A DNA stretch of 64,000 nucleotides from Caenorhabditis elegans (taxonomy: Eukaryota > Nematoda > Chromadorea > Rhabditida > Rhabditidae): NCBI RefSeq assembly GCF_000002985.6, contig NC_003283.11:10478001-10542000 (forward strand), in the 5' to 3' direction. A program made the position numbers and the translations under genes. Within the stretch, counting starts at the first letter, position 1; every line of letters starts with the position of its first letter. The notes beneath the pieces are model-generated. The model saw only the letters and a program-made list of their open reading frames with translations. It did not search any database and was not told where the DNA came from. Of this stretch, positions 36,009 through 48,309 are shown piece by piece.

Positions 36009-39000
36009 CTAAAAATGGATTATGAGCTTATGAATTTAAAATGAAAGTACTCTAATATTCCAGAGATTTTTAGAGAAGGATCTATCAAACTAGTGTGAAT
36101 TTACAATGAGGATGTCTACAAGTACTGCATTTTACAATATTTCAAAAAAATTAATTAAAACTGTTTTTGAACAAATATCAATGAATAAAAGTGCTGAAGA
36201 TTTTCTTCCATCAAAAAATATATCATGAAAATTTTAGTACACTTCTATTTAAACAACTTACTTTTGTGAGAAGTGTCCTCCTAGTCCGGAGGTATATTAA
36301 TAAAAAATATTGTAATTATTTTGTTCCACTTAGGTTTTGAGATATCATTTCACACTCCGTCTATTTTTTCCCTGAAAATTACAAAATAAAATGCAAAAAA
36401 TATAAATAAAACTGCGCAAAAAAAGAATGGAACAAAAATTTAGGCTATTCAGATTGGGAATATATTCAGAAAACTTGAAAAGAATAAAATGACGATGTGA
36501 AAACGATGAGTAAGAGGAATAACAAAATGTGGGAGATTGATAAGTGGCTTGATTTCAAGAAACGGAAAAAAATATACTGCTCTCGATGATTGGGTTGATT
36601 TTGAAAAGAATTCCTTAAAAACGATTAGAAAAAACGGGATTTTCGTCATTCAATATAAATTATAAAAATGTATCACTTAAACTTTTTGAAACGGTCCAGA
36701 AATGGAAGTTGGTTTCCCCCATACTTCAAAAAGAGACACGAAACATTGTCTGATTTTTCTGAAGAAAAAACCATGAAGTTACCCGATGCTCTGAAAATTA
36801 TTAAGTCTGCAAAATTCCGCTTTGGACTTATTTAACGGTTTTAGTTTCAAAAACACAGTTTTAGATTTTGATAAAAAAAAATGTTACTTGTAGAACAAAT
36901 TACGGTAGAAAATGTCAAAACTCCTGGCAAATTCAAGGAATGGAGAGGAATAAACAGGGAATAAAATCAAACTACCTTACAGAGAAAATTGAAAAACTCG
37001 AAAACATTCATCTCAAAATCGACTTAAACTTTAATCTAGTTTTCGAAGAAGGCGAACGCTTTTCTCACGTAAAAATACCTTTTCTTATCGAATTCCCACG
37101 AAAAAATAAGAAATTCATTCGAAGAAAATGTGGACCGAAAAGGAAGGACACATGAAAGACTTTTACAGAGAGCGTGTCGATGAATAATTTTAGTCTGTTC
37201 AGTCAGTATTTTAAAAGAAATCTTCCAAGTAAAAATCAGAAAAGGATTTTGATTTTTAGTCTACAAAGAAATGTTATCGTTTCCTAAGATCTGATTGACG
37301 AGCAAGTGATTAAAACGAAATAGAAGATCGGAAAAAAGAGGAAAAGGAGAAAAGGGTGTCTGACATTGAGAGTTTCATTTAAACGAACATTTCGATGATG
37401 AAACTAAGTGAAAGTGAGCAGCCGTTTTTTGAAATTACTAGTGGAATGCCGAAAACTGGGAAAGATGAGCCATCTGAGTCCGTAATTTGAATTAAATCGG
37501 GCGAAAGTTTATGCGATGAGCCACGAACCACCAAAACAAATTGTCAATGTGTGAACAGAGTTGTCATTGGCAGATCTCTTTCTCTTTGTCTCCCTCATTA
37601 TAATGTCAACTTAGAAACGAATATGGCCATAATAACAACTCTAATGATGGGGATAATTATAAAATGGGTACGAATTTGAGTAGAATCTAATAAGAAGGAG
37701 GCGGTGAAGAAAGAAGAACACATGCTTCTTCTGTCTTTTTTTCTCAATAAGATGATAGGTAAACACTGTTGATTGATTGTCGTTGTATTTGAAAGAGGAT
37801 ATCAATGTCCGGTGATTTGATGAACCAGACGGGTGGTGGAACAATGAAAAGATGGGGGTGGTGGGAAATGAATTGCCTGGGAACTTTGAGTTGTTGATTT
37901 CATTAAGTCTGGGAATGTGTTAGGTTGGATGTTCCTGTGATGCTTGATCAAAATATTATGTCAAAGAGAGCAAAGCAATGATCACAAAAAGATTACGTTT
38001 CATGTCACTTGTCACAGTTATGACAAGCTCAGAGTTCAAATAAGGTACGCAAGTATGTTTTTGTGACAATCGGCAATTTGAGGATTTTTAATTTCCATTT
38101 TGCATTGACGAAGTTAATTGTATTGCATGGCAATATATGAAATGAACTGTTGGTGTGTTTTTTTTTCCATATATGAGAAAGCATTTGCATTCATGAGACT
38201 ACCTGAACACGGTTTTTTCAATTTTTGTAATTTATAAGAGGTTTATAATAACAGTAACAAATAATTTAAATTGAGGATACGATAACCATTTCATTTGCCC
38301 AACTTGCATTATACGAGTATTTGTTTAATTTTAGTTTACATATGAAATTGATGATAAAATGACCTGTACAATAATCCAAGAATCAAGAAAAAATTTGTTT
38401 CCGATGTTCATATTATTACTGCGTACACAAGAAAAAAAACGAGTATATTCGCCTTTGTGGCCAACAAAGGAATTATATCATAAAATGTGCAGATATGAAG
38501 AAAGAGAGGATAGGAGCACTTTGAATAATGGACAGATCTAAATGCCCATAAATATGAGAAGTTCGTGGTGCGTCGTTTTTGAGTTTTTAGACGGGGTGGT
38601 GAAAGGGGAAAATGGGTGAAGATGACGTAAAAAGAACTAGCAAAGAATAGATGAAATGGGAGAAGCAGCGATTACTGAGAAAACTGATATTTTATGAATC
38701 CGATTACTTTCCAGGAAAAATACGTATGGACATAGATATCCATAACTTTAGAGAAGGGTTCTAGTTTATATAAGGAGCTGGGAAACCGCTGGAGGTGATC
38801 ATTTTGTTTGTCTGTTTTTCATAGGCGTTCTTTTGAGGATCTAAAAGTGCTCAAAGTGCGTAACAAAAGATGGCGTGAAATTGAATTGACTTTTGTGTAT
38901 AGGATGACGGTGATGACAGATATCCAACTTCTTCAAAGGTTTGTCTTGTTTTTATGTGAGAAAGAGAAGGAGGTCCTCTACATCTCGATGCTATCAGATG

Positions 39001-42000
39001 ATGAGATTCAATAAAGAGACACGAAGAGACGAGACAAAACAGATGAGAAGATGTGGAAAAGCTCAAGAAGAAGCAAAAGAAGAAGAAGTTGTACTCGAAT
39101 TGCCGAATACAGAAAATATGGTCAAGAGTTTGTGTTAGAATCCTATGAGTAGTTAAAAGAAAACAGGATATGTGAATAACCATATCTAAAAAAATAGGTT
39201 AACAATGTGAACAGTGTGTGATTTCTCACAGTTCATAGATTAACATCTAGATCACCCTTTAGACGTTTGACTTTGAATATTTATTAACTTGGTGGAGGTA
39301 TACCTCTATTTAGATACAAACAAACACATAACCACGAGCCGAGCTGTAAATATTCTTAACAATGTGCATTTTCAATAACATGAATACATTTTCAATTTAG
39401 ACTAGACTCGAAAGATTTGACTCGTCACACAAAATATTACGTAAATAGTCAAATGCATCTTTGTTAAAAAAAAATCTATTCACAACAAAAAGTATATGGG
39501 AAATTGTGCTTTGAAGTTGCAATACTAAACATTTTTTGTTTTTTTTTTCAAAATATTGATCAGTTGCCTAAATCTGGAACGAGCTTTTTGTTTTTCTAGA
39601 AAAAAAATTTTTCCGTCCTGAGTTCTTAGAATCAGGAATAGAAATTTCAAAACTTCTTCGTGGGAATTTATGAACAATACTCATTAGGCATTATGTTACA
39701 TATTATCACCCCTGTTTTTAACAAAAATTCCTATTTCAGTAATGATATATGTGTTTCTGTGAAATGTTTTCATTTCTAGATTAACCAAGTATCAAGAAAT
39801 GAATAACACAATTCTAGTATCGAGTATCTAATTTGCTAATTTGCAGACTGTTTTTTTTTGCAAAATCTTGGTGTGGTCAAAAAAATAATTAGATATTTAA
39901 TACCTACTAAATATCTAGTTGCAATGTTTAAAAAATCATTTTCTATTACTTTTTCTCTGTAATAGTACATTTGGAAACTTTCAATGTCATCAAGAATTGC
40001 CAAGTCTACAACTCTACAAGCTCTACAAAGGTGACGCTCTTGTTCTGGAATGGATTGAATTTGTATTTCACCTCAACTTTCTCTCCAATTCCCGGAAGTT
40101 TAATCAGAAAATATTATTTTGAAAAATATAGTTGGGAAGTTAAGATTTATTTTTGTCAGAGAAGTTGTGGGGATCCCTTTTCTATATAAAGTTTGGATAA
40201 ATATGAAATACAAATAAAGTCTAGACCAGGTTTGAGAAAAGTGATGTTCGACACAAAAATTTCAGAGCAAACGAAACGTCGTTTTCTGAAATAATATCTT
40301 ATGAAAAATTTAACAAAAACATCTCCCTTAATAATGTTTTTGGTTTGAAACCTGAGTTGGTAAATGTCATGAATTTCAAAACTAGATCAAAAGAAATATG
40401 GGTCTTTTTTGTGAAAGTTTTCAGGAAGACACAAAATGATCTAATTAAGTTTTCGTTTTTGGATTGCTGACCTGTCTGTCGAACTTCAACTAGACATCAC
40501 AACAGCATCAAACAACATTTCAAACGAGTAAAAGTGGGTGGACATTCAAATGAGTTGGTCACCGTGATGCAGAAATAAGTTCAGATTAAAGATGAGACGT
40601 AAAAGATGTGTTAGTTGTAGTATAAGATGTTGAAGAAGAAGAAGAATAAGGAGAAATAGTTGTTTTGGTTGGAGCACAAGAGGTCTTTGTCATTTTTTGG
40701 CTTGATTGACATCTTCTACCAACGGAAACTCTGCTCTCGGACAAAGAACTTTTTGGTTGAAATCAATTCAGATTCAGAATTTACAACTAAAACACTTTCG
40801 AACTATGTATCTTGTTGCTCCAATTTCATTTTAAATAGATTGCGCAGATGGGTATTCCCCAAAGAACTTTGAGCCGGACGAATGAGTTTCAGTGAACAAG
40901 GAATTTTATGATATGACATGATGAAAGGATTTTTCTACATAAAACCAAAATTGGCTGCCGGAAGGATGATTGGTTTTTATAAATGTCAAGAATCAAATGA
41001 TCAACAGGTGATTTTTTGTGCGTAGTATACTGGATAAAATATAAGAGAATGTGTAGCTTGAAGTTTTGTAGCTTTGAAAATACTGAATTTAGTAAGAATA
41101 ATCAAATATTCTATAGAAAATTCACAATTATATTTTATTAATCGCAGAATGTTGTTGACAATAATAAGAATAATATTTTGATATTTGTACAGAAATATAT
41201 CTACAGTATTTACTCTATTATTCTTTGAAGAACGACTAATTTTTGTTCTGTATGTATAGGTACAAGAATAATAGAAACTGCAATGATAATTTACGAATGT
41301 CTTATAGATTTGGAAAATTGAACGGTATTTAAGACATTAATGGCATAAAGATTTACCAAATATTTAGGAAATATAGGCTAGTCAGATCTCGAGTTAGTGC
41401 AACACCATTAGAGAAAATACGTCAAATTGTTTTTCTCTAAAACAAGTAGTCTTGTGCTATAAATATATAAAAAAAGGTGATGGCATATATGATGGATCTT
41501 GAAAACATTTTTATAATAGATAAAAATCCCTCCAAGTCATAAGCATAATAATCTCTTACAGGTTACCACCTAATTTTTTAAATAATAAAAAATAATAACA
41601 CCAATTGAAATTGAAATTTTTGAGTACAGTAGTTTGATTACTGTACAAAGAGAACTAAATAAGTCCGCACAACTAGAAAATGTATACAACGAATATATGG
41701 ATGGTCCCTGTAGTCTTTGTACCCGGCTTTGATGAAGATGACGAATACAGGAAAGAAAAGTGAAAAAAGCTGATTAGCGGAGAGAGCGAGGACGTAGGAA
41801 AACTTAAAAGAAGTCAAGGAAAAGACAAAAGAGCCTGAGGGCGATTTGTGACGACGCATGTCTTTAACGCAATTCTGAATCCTCGAGAATCTCAAATTCT
41901 TCTTATCGGCCGGCCACTGTTTCCTTTCAAGTAGACGCGGAGAACGAAAAGAATCAGTGAAAAGGGAAGAGAACCGTAGGTTTTTGGTGTTCTCTGAACA

Positions 42001-44150
42001 GATAAAAACACATAAATTAGACGTAAGAAAAAAGCATTGACTATTGCGTGGGGTGTGTTTGAGCTTAAAAAAATTATGAATAACACAAGGGAATTGTGGC
42101 GTAATTGCAAAGAAAAATGTAGACGAGAGGTACTGTAGGATCTCTAGGTTTTCAGCATGAGAAATTATCATGCGACCTTTTTTTAATAGTGGGGAATACA
42201 TCATATATTTTTTAGCAGCTGGATGCATTTTTCTTATTATTATTCAGTTCTGAAAAATGTTTTTCGAGTATTGTAAGTTGAGAGGTTCTACGACAAACAG
42301 TTTGATAGGATATTGAATGAGTGTTACTGTACTTTAGAAAAATAGAAAATGCAGCTCTACTTTAAAGGCACACAAAGCTTTTCTCAATGGATCTAGCTCC
42401 GATCTCTGCCATTTCAATTGCTACTATTCCAAAACTTCACGAAACCACCGGTTACGAATAATTTATTTATGAGAGGATATCAAATGGTCGCTGTTTGTCT
42501 ACAAAAGCGGATTATTCTAGATTTGACAATCAGTTTTCTGCTGAAAAACTCTTTCAACCATGTTTGAACTCTTTCTTGCATTTCACAGAAGAGGGAAAGT
42601 TAACTTTGATTGAATCTTTATTTGAAACAAGTACACAATTGAATTTATTCTATCATTTTTCCAATCAGAGTTCGCGACGGCTCGAAAGAGTTCTACAAAG
42701 GTTTTAAAAACACTAGAGAAGAAGAAGCTATATTTAAATATTCTTGGAATCAAAGTATGAGAAGAGAAAGAAATAAAAAAAAGAAGAAATGAGAAAAGAG
42801 AGAAATCTCTCAAACTCTTTACTACTTTTTCGTACTTTTGAAGAGAAACGATGAGATAAAATTTGGATGAATTGATTCTTGATTTTGAGTTCAGAAAATG
42901 GCAAATATTTGCAAAACGATGTTTTCTGCATGTTAAAACCTAATTTTTGTTTTGTGTTATCGCTGAGGGATCCGTCGTCACCACTCCTCCCCACGTCTAC
43001 AATTAGAATTTCGAGATTCTGAGTTGGGTCGTTGTTTTAGTCTCTAGAGAATTCAAGACATTGCTTTGTTCAGTTGTTCCAAAAAAGAAACACGTAGGAG
43101 GCAATGTCATAGTTGAGCTGACAAAAGAAGAACGTCTTACTTGTCAATCAGACTGAGAAGACACAAAACAATGAAGTTTCTAAAATGAAGTTTCTAGTTT
43201 ACTAGGCTTTAAGAATCTGGAGAGGATACAAGACGATTGAAGAACTTGCTCCGTCTCTTTGAAATGTGATATGGGCAACAAGTGTTACTTGGTTGAGACT
43301 ATGGCGGAAAGAAATTGCCGCTTTTCTTCGGCGATCCAAACTCTGCATTCATCATAGATTCATAAAGACGTCAAAAAATGGGAATATTTCAGTGTCTAGT
43401 ATCTTCCTCAAATGCAATTTTTCAATTAAAGTCTTTGTGTGACATGATAACTCGTTGTTCATATGGAATAGTAAATGGAATTGCTGACAAAAACACGAGT
43501 TCAAGGGGATAGGAAAATTCGGAGGCAAAACACATTACAAGGGAATTGGGCTCAGGAAAATAGTAAATTAATTCTAAGCAAAGTTCAGGTCAAACCTACA
43601 TGTATGCATCACAATTAAGAAAAGCGTTACGTGAGATTTGGGGTCTGATAAAACTACAAAATAAGCAAGGCAATGAAACGGAGTACAGATTGAACGAGAA
43701 ACAGGCACCATGTAAAGCGAAATCAGAAAATTGAATGAAAGAAGACGTGTATAATGCACGATATTGAAATTTCAGTTTAGAAAAACGAAAGGTGCTTCAC
43801 GTTATAATTATGAGCTTCAATTTAAAATAAAATGGTTTCTTTTTTAATTCACGTTCTAGTGCTTCAATAAGGGCGCCTACATGCCTGCCTGCTTCCAAGG
43901 AAAATTCGCCTAGCGCATGCCAACTGCCAGACCACACATGAATTTTCACTTCAGGATGAGTTGGAGCTACGAAAAAAAACTCAAAAACTTTGATCGAACA
44001 GTTTTTTTTTATTTCTCGATATTCAAAAACCCCAAGCTTACACACTCCACTTTTAATATTATAAAAACGGCAGAAAATGATACGTGAACAGGAATAACGG
44101 GAATATCTAGAAAACGATAGTACATAAATTAAATGAAACAAAGTGCAAAT
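36009..44150. other. Long intergenic region without supportable genes
   Basis: About 8.1 kb, far longer than neighbouring gaps. Open frames such as 41638-42228 minus (196 codons), 38851-39183 minus and 38808-39014 plus show no domain, signal-peptide logic or worm-like exon structure. Patches with purine-rich GAAGAAGAAG tracts and higher GC (about 37350-37900, 38560-39150, 40600-40870, 41690-42230, 42730-43350) alternate with AT-rich DNA. These could be regulatory or non-coding RNA loci, but I cannot show it. A short repeat-like unit lies near 43850-43970. Confidence 0.5.
43850..43970. repeat. Probable dispersed repeat near the exportin-7 3' end
   Basis: The stretch with GGCGCCTACATGCCTGCCTG and GCCTAGCGCATGCCAACTGCC is GC-rich, unlike its surroundings, and resembles worm interspersed repeats with CATGCCTGCC units. 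A similar GTAGGCATGTCTTCAGGCG occurs near 53865. The minus strand is open through it, but this is unlikely to be coding. Confidence 0.35.
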
Positions 44151-47100
44151 CTATTGCATCTCCTGATTTACTGAAGATGAAGAAGGCAAAGCCTGTCCTT
44201 TGAGCACAAGAGCAATATCACGACGGAATCGAGTGAGGTTTTGTGTGAATGTGTCCTTATTTTTAACTGTCAAATTCATCTCCACGTTAGACATCAGTTG
44301 AGTGAAAAGCATATCAAAATCTGCTTGACGATCGTATGTTTGTTGGGATGTCAACTCGCGCTTCATATCAGAGTATACGTCTTCCTGGATAAGAATCAAT
44401 CCGAGAAGTGGACGGGAAAGACTCCATTGACATTTCACTTCTCCAAACATCATCAACGTTATCACAGCTTGAAGCATCTGGAAAAAAAAAGACTGTAAAT
44501 CAATTTATGATAAAGTTATTTTACCTTTGCGAGAATGTCAGGATGTTGCTTGATTGCAATAAGAATATTGTCACCTTCTGGATCCATGCCGACTTTATTC
44601 GTTGGTGGCGTCGATCTTGTCAGCCGACGGTACAAATAGTTGAGAATCGTATCCAGTGATGAACAAGCTGATGTTATCACGATTGCATCCACAGAACTAA
44701 GTCCCGAGTGAATTGATCGAAGAAGTGCACAAAACACGTCAACCGAGAGATTCGTCACAAACGGCATATTATCTTGAACAACGTGCTCCAAAAGATTATA
44801 ATGATTTTGTGCTATCTTTGTATAGCTCTGAAAGAACGCATTATTTAATTTTAGCATAGGTCGTAATATGAACTGACGTGGAAATCATCTTGGGGAATAC
44901 TTGTGAACAACTTCACAAACGTCGTAAGCGCATCCTGAAGACAGGAATCACCATAGAGTCGGAATACTCCAAAAGGTACATAAGCTCCAATAAGCGCATT
45001 CTTGAGAATCAAAAAAATCACTCCAATATTCTTGTATCTTTCCTTGTATACTCTGTCTTTCGATACTTCTGGCAGTTGAAGAAGCCTTTCTCCGTAAATC
45101 GAAACAATTTTTGAAGTTTCTTTGAAAAGAAGTACAGCTGAGCACGAACTCATTTCGAATTTCAATCGTTGCTGTCGATTTTGAACCATTTCGGAGAGAA
45201 GTCGAAGAATTGGAGTAACGACATCAGCACATCCAGGCCATTTTTCTACCGAGAACTGCATAATATTGAACACTTCTGGGTACCTGGAAAGAAAAATAAT
45301 TGAAAAATAATAAATATTTATAGGAAAAACATACATCCATTCGAATAGAATTTGGAAGATAGTTTTCGTTGTTGATGCTATTGCCACTCCTCGAAGATCT
45401 CGACACAGTCCAGTAATAATTTTCTGTAAAAAGTTTGTTTTAGTTTTGAAAACGTTCATTTTTATAACCTTTAATTGTTCTTCTTCAACTCCTTGGCAAT
45501 TATTCTGGATCACAGTGCAAATTCCTTCAACTGTATCTGAAAAAAGTACATTTGAAAATCAATTGGAATTGAATCTACCTGTAAGAGGACGAAGGAATCT
45601 TTGAAGCATTTCCTCGTCGTCCGAATAATCCGTTGTTAAAAGACGCGTTAGTGCTTCGTAAAACGTCGTTCGCTGTTTCATTGTTTGATAATCAATATTT
45701 GGACCAAGAAACATGAAATGATCGGCAGTGTGATTGTTCAATAGAAGCTGAACTTCTGGTAAACGGAATAACTTTCGAACTGCAGAATATCCAAGCGATA
45801 AATCCTTGAACAAAGATAGGGAAAGATCCAAGAGATCAGAGTTGGACGGCCAGAATTTCAGATTTGTGAGAATCTTTTGTACAATAACACCTAGCATGTC
45901 AGACTCTTCCGTAATACGCAGTTCTGCTTCAAGTGTGTCGTAGACTGCACTGGCTCGAGTGATTTGATCCATGATATACGCACGACGGAATTGCTCAAGC
46001 ATGTGAATAAATGAAACTTCCAGTCGAAGATTTCCTTTCAGTGGAACTGTATTATTTGACAACTGAAGCCGATTATCATTGAATCTCATAACTGTTATAC
46101 ATCGGGCAATGAGTTCTCCGTCCATTTTATCGTGAACATCACTGCTTGTTGCTGTCGTCTTTCCGAACACAGCAGTTCCGATCAATGTAATCAACCAAAC
46201 GAGACGACCTTCGGCAATCGCTGTATTGGCATCCTGTAAATACAAATTATAAGTTTCAAAAAAAAACAACTAAGTGTCTTACATTTTCAGATCCATTCAT
46301 CCAGATGTTGGCATTTTGATCAAAGTGTTGAGTGAGAAGTTTACATGTGTTTTCATATTCGCATCTACATATAATCGCAAGATGTTCCATAACTTGAAGG
46401 GTTGCTCCTTGATCATCTAATGGATTCTCAGCTCCTTCTCTGACAATGCTCTCAACGTGTTGTAATCGACTCTCGACGAATGCTGTCATGATTTCTGGAC
46501 AATAAACGTTGAGAAGATGCTCATCATTATTTCGAACATATGGAACAGACGTCACCATTCTCTGCCAGAATGTCATAAGAAAATATGTACTGTTGGCTGA
46601 GAACTCCATCATTCGTAGGCTTTGTACAGTGAATTCCGCGAGTAACCTTAGCATGTGACTGTAGCAGGGAACAGCGATGAGCTCGCACAGCTGATAATTT
46701 GTTTTCAGACGAGCAATCAAACGGCAAAACTCGTGGAATGCGGCCTAAATCAGGTATATAAATATGTTTGCCTTTAATTTTTCATTATTCTTACCTGGTC
46801 ACTAAGCTTCCCAGGGTTCATAATTACACTGACAACTCCTTCAACAAGTTTTTGAACGTAAGCCTGTCGCTCTGTTCCATTGAAAAGCGTTCTTCGAATA
46901 CTTGCCAATTGAGCTATTATTGTCATCACTTTTTCACTTGATTCTTGTGGAAGCACATTTAAAAGTTTGAACATAAGCTGTACAATTTTTCCATCAGTAA
47001 AACTTGCTCTCCATGCTGTTGGGATTTGCACATTACAGTTGTCTTCACTTGTTTCGTCTGTCAAACTTCCTATATAATCAAAAAGTAGACATTGGAGATT

Positions 47101-47870
47101 CAAGTTGAGAACCGCGTGAAGAAGACCCAATTGGCGATCGTTCAGATTTCTGTCCACATTATCGTTCAAAACATTCAGAGATACCGAGAAAATCTCATAT
47201 AAAAAATCGTCCCTGAACTGCGAAAGATTCTTGCGATGTTTGTTAACTGAATCCATTCCCGAAGCTGAATTCATGTCAGCAACGAGTAAGGTTAACAGTT
47301 GCACGGCCAGCATACTTTCCTCGATATTATCCATGTTGATTGTTTTGACAAGGCTATCAACCGGATCACGAAATGGATATTCAATTTTTGTGTCTTCTGT
47401 TTGATTTTCTGTGGGATTTTGATACGTCCATTCTTGTTTCGTGAGTCTTGCAAAAAGTTGGCAAAGTGATGTGACGAGATATGGAGGAAATTGAGGTGCA
47501 CCTTGACCTAGCATTTCCAATAAATATTTTGCAAGCTCGAGCTTCTGAACAGAAGTGATGCTAGTTTTTCCGCCGAGAAGTTTCATTAGTGTGGTGCTTG
47601 CTACCATTGGTCCGTATGGGTACTGAAAATCATTATGTAAATTGTTTAACACTTTTATTATTTCGACTTACATCTCCTCGTGCAAAGAGAAGCATGCATC
47701 TTTGAAGGCATTCGGGTGACTCTGACAGTTCCGCAAGGTTACTCTCGGCTCGGTGTCGGGCTTGCGGATCGACACTCTCATATAGATCTTTGCATAGACT
47801 GTTTAGTACCTAAAATAAGATTAGAATGCACATTAAGAATTTTGAAAATGCTAACCGGTAATTCATCCAT
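44151..47870 (-). CDS. Exportin-7 (RanBP16) family nuclear transport receptor
   Basis: Ten exons (47870-47856, 47809-47672, 47622-46795, 46744-46283, 46233-45579, 45536-45469, 45423-45335, 45283-44878, 44827-44525, 44477-44151) join in frame to 1096 aa, close to human XPO7 length. Importin-beta-type karyopherins bind RanGTP and carry cargo through nuclear pores. Segments with close XPO7 counterparts run the whole length: CNVQIPTAWRASFTDGKIVQ, ARLKTNYQLCELI, MDGELIARCI, LSLGYSAVRKLFRLPEVQ, LCRDLRGVAIASTTK, ETSKIVSIYG, YVPFGVFRLYGD, and CQWSLSRPLLGLILI near the end. The first coding exon is only five codons. It is transcribed away from hda-11 across a short shared upstream region. No truncation is seen. 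Confidence 0.93.
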
Positions 47871-48309
47871 TTTTGAAGACTTCGAATCCGCTGTTCAGCG
47901 ATTCACTCCTAAAATATCCAATTCAGAAGTAATTATAGCTTGAGAAAGAGGAGAAAAATGTTTTGAAAAGCAAAAAGAATGTTTAAAACGGATAAAATTA
48001 ATTCGGCGTCTTCCCACCGTTAATTGTTTCGAAAAACTGCAAACTTTGGTGATGATTTGAGTTTCTGAAAGACGAAACATCTTGTCCTGGTGAAGTACAC
48101 GGCGGATGGCCGATAAAAAAGTTAGGCCATCCTTTCTCATCCTACTCTACATCCCACAGGCTCTCTCGCCACAATTGGCATCTTTTGGCAGTTTCCACTA
48201 TTTTCAGAATTCGTTATCTGTTTTCTGATAACAAAAACAAGAAAAACAGAATCTTTACGACTACTTCTTTATTTATCCGCTCTAACCACTCATTCTACGC
48301 AGATTTTGA
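47871..48309. promoter_or_regulatory. Shared head-to-head promoter of exportin-7 and hda-11
   Basis: Only about 440 bp separate the two divergent start codons (47870 minus, 48310 plus). No coding region intervenes, so both promoters must fit here. It may be bidirectional; this is inferred from spacing alone. Confidence 0.55.

Noticed and set aside
41638-42228. 196-codon minus-strand open frame
   Set aside because: No domain, no worm splice structure and irregular composition; most likely chance opening.
43797-44141. 114-codon minus-strand frame after the exportin stop codon
   Set aside because: It is downstream of a conserved stop codon, and the GC-rich part resembles a dispersed repeat.
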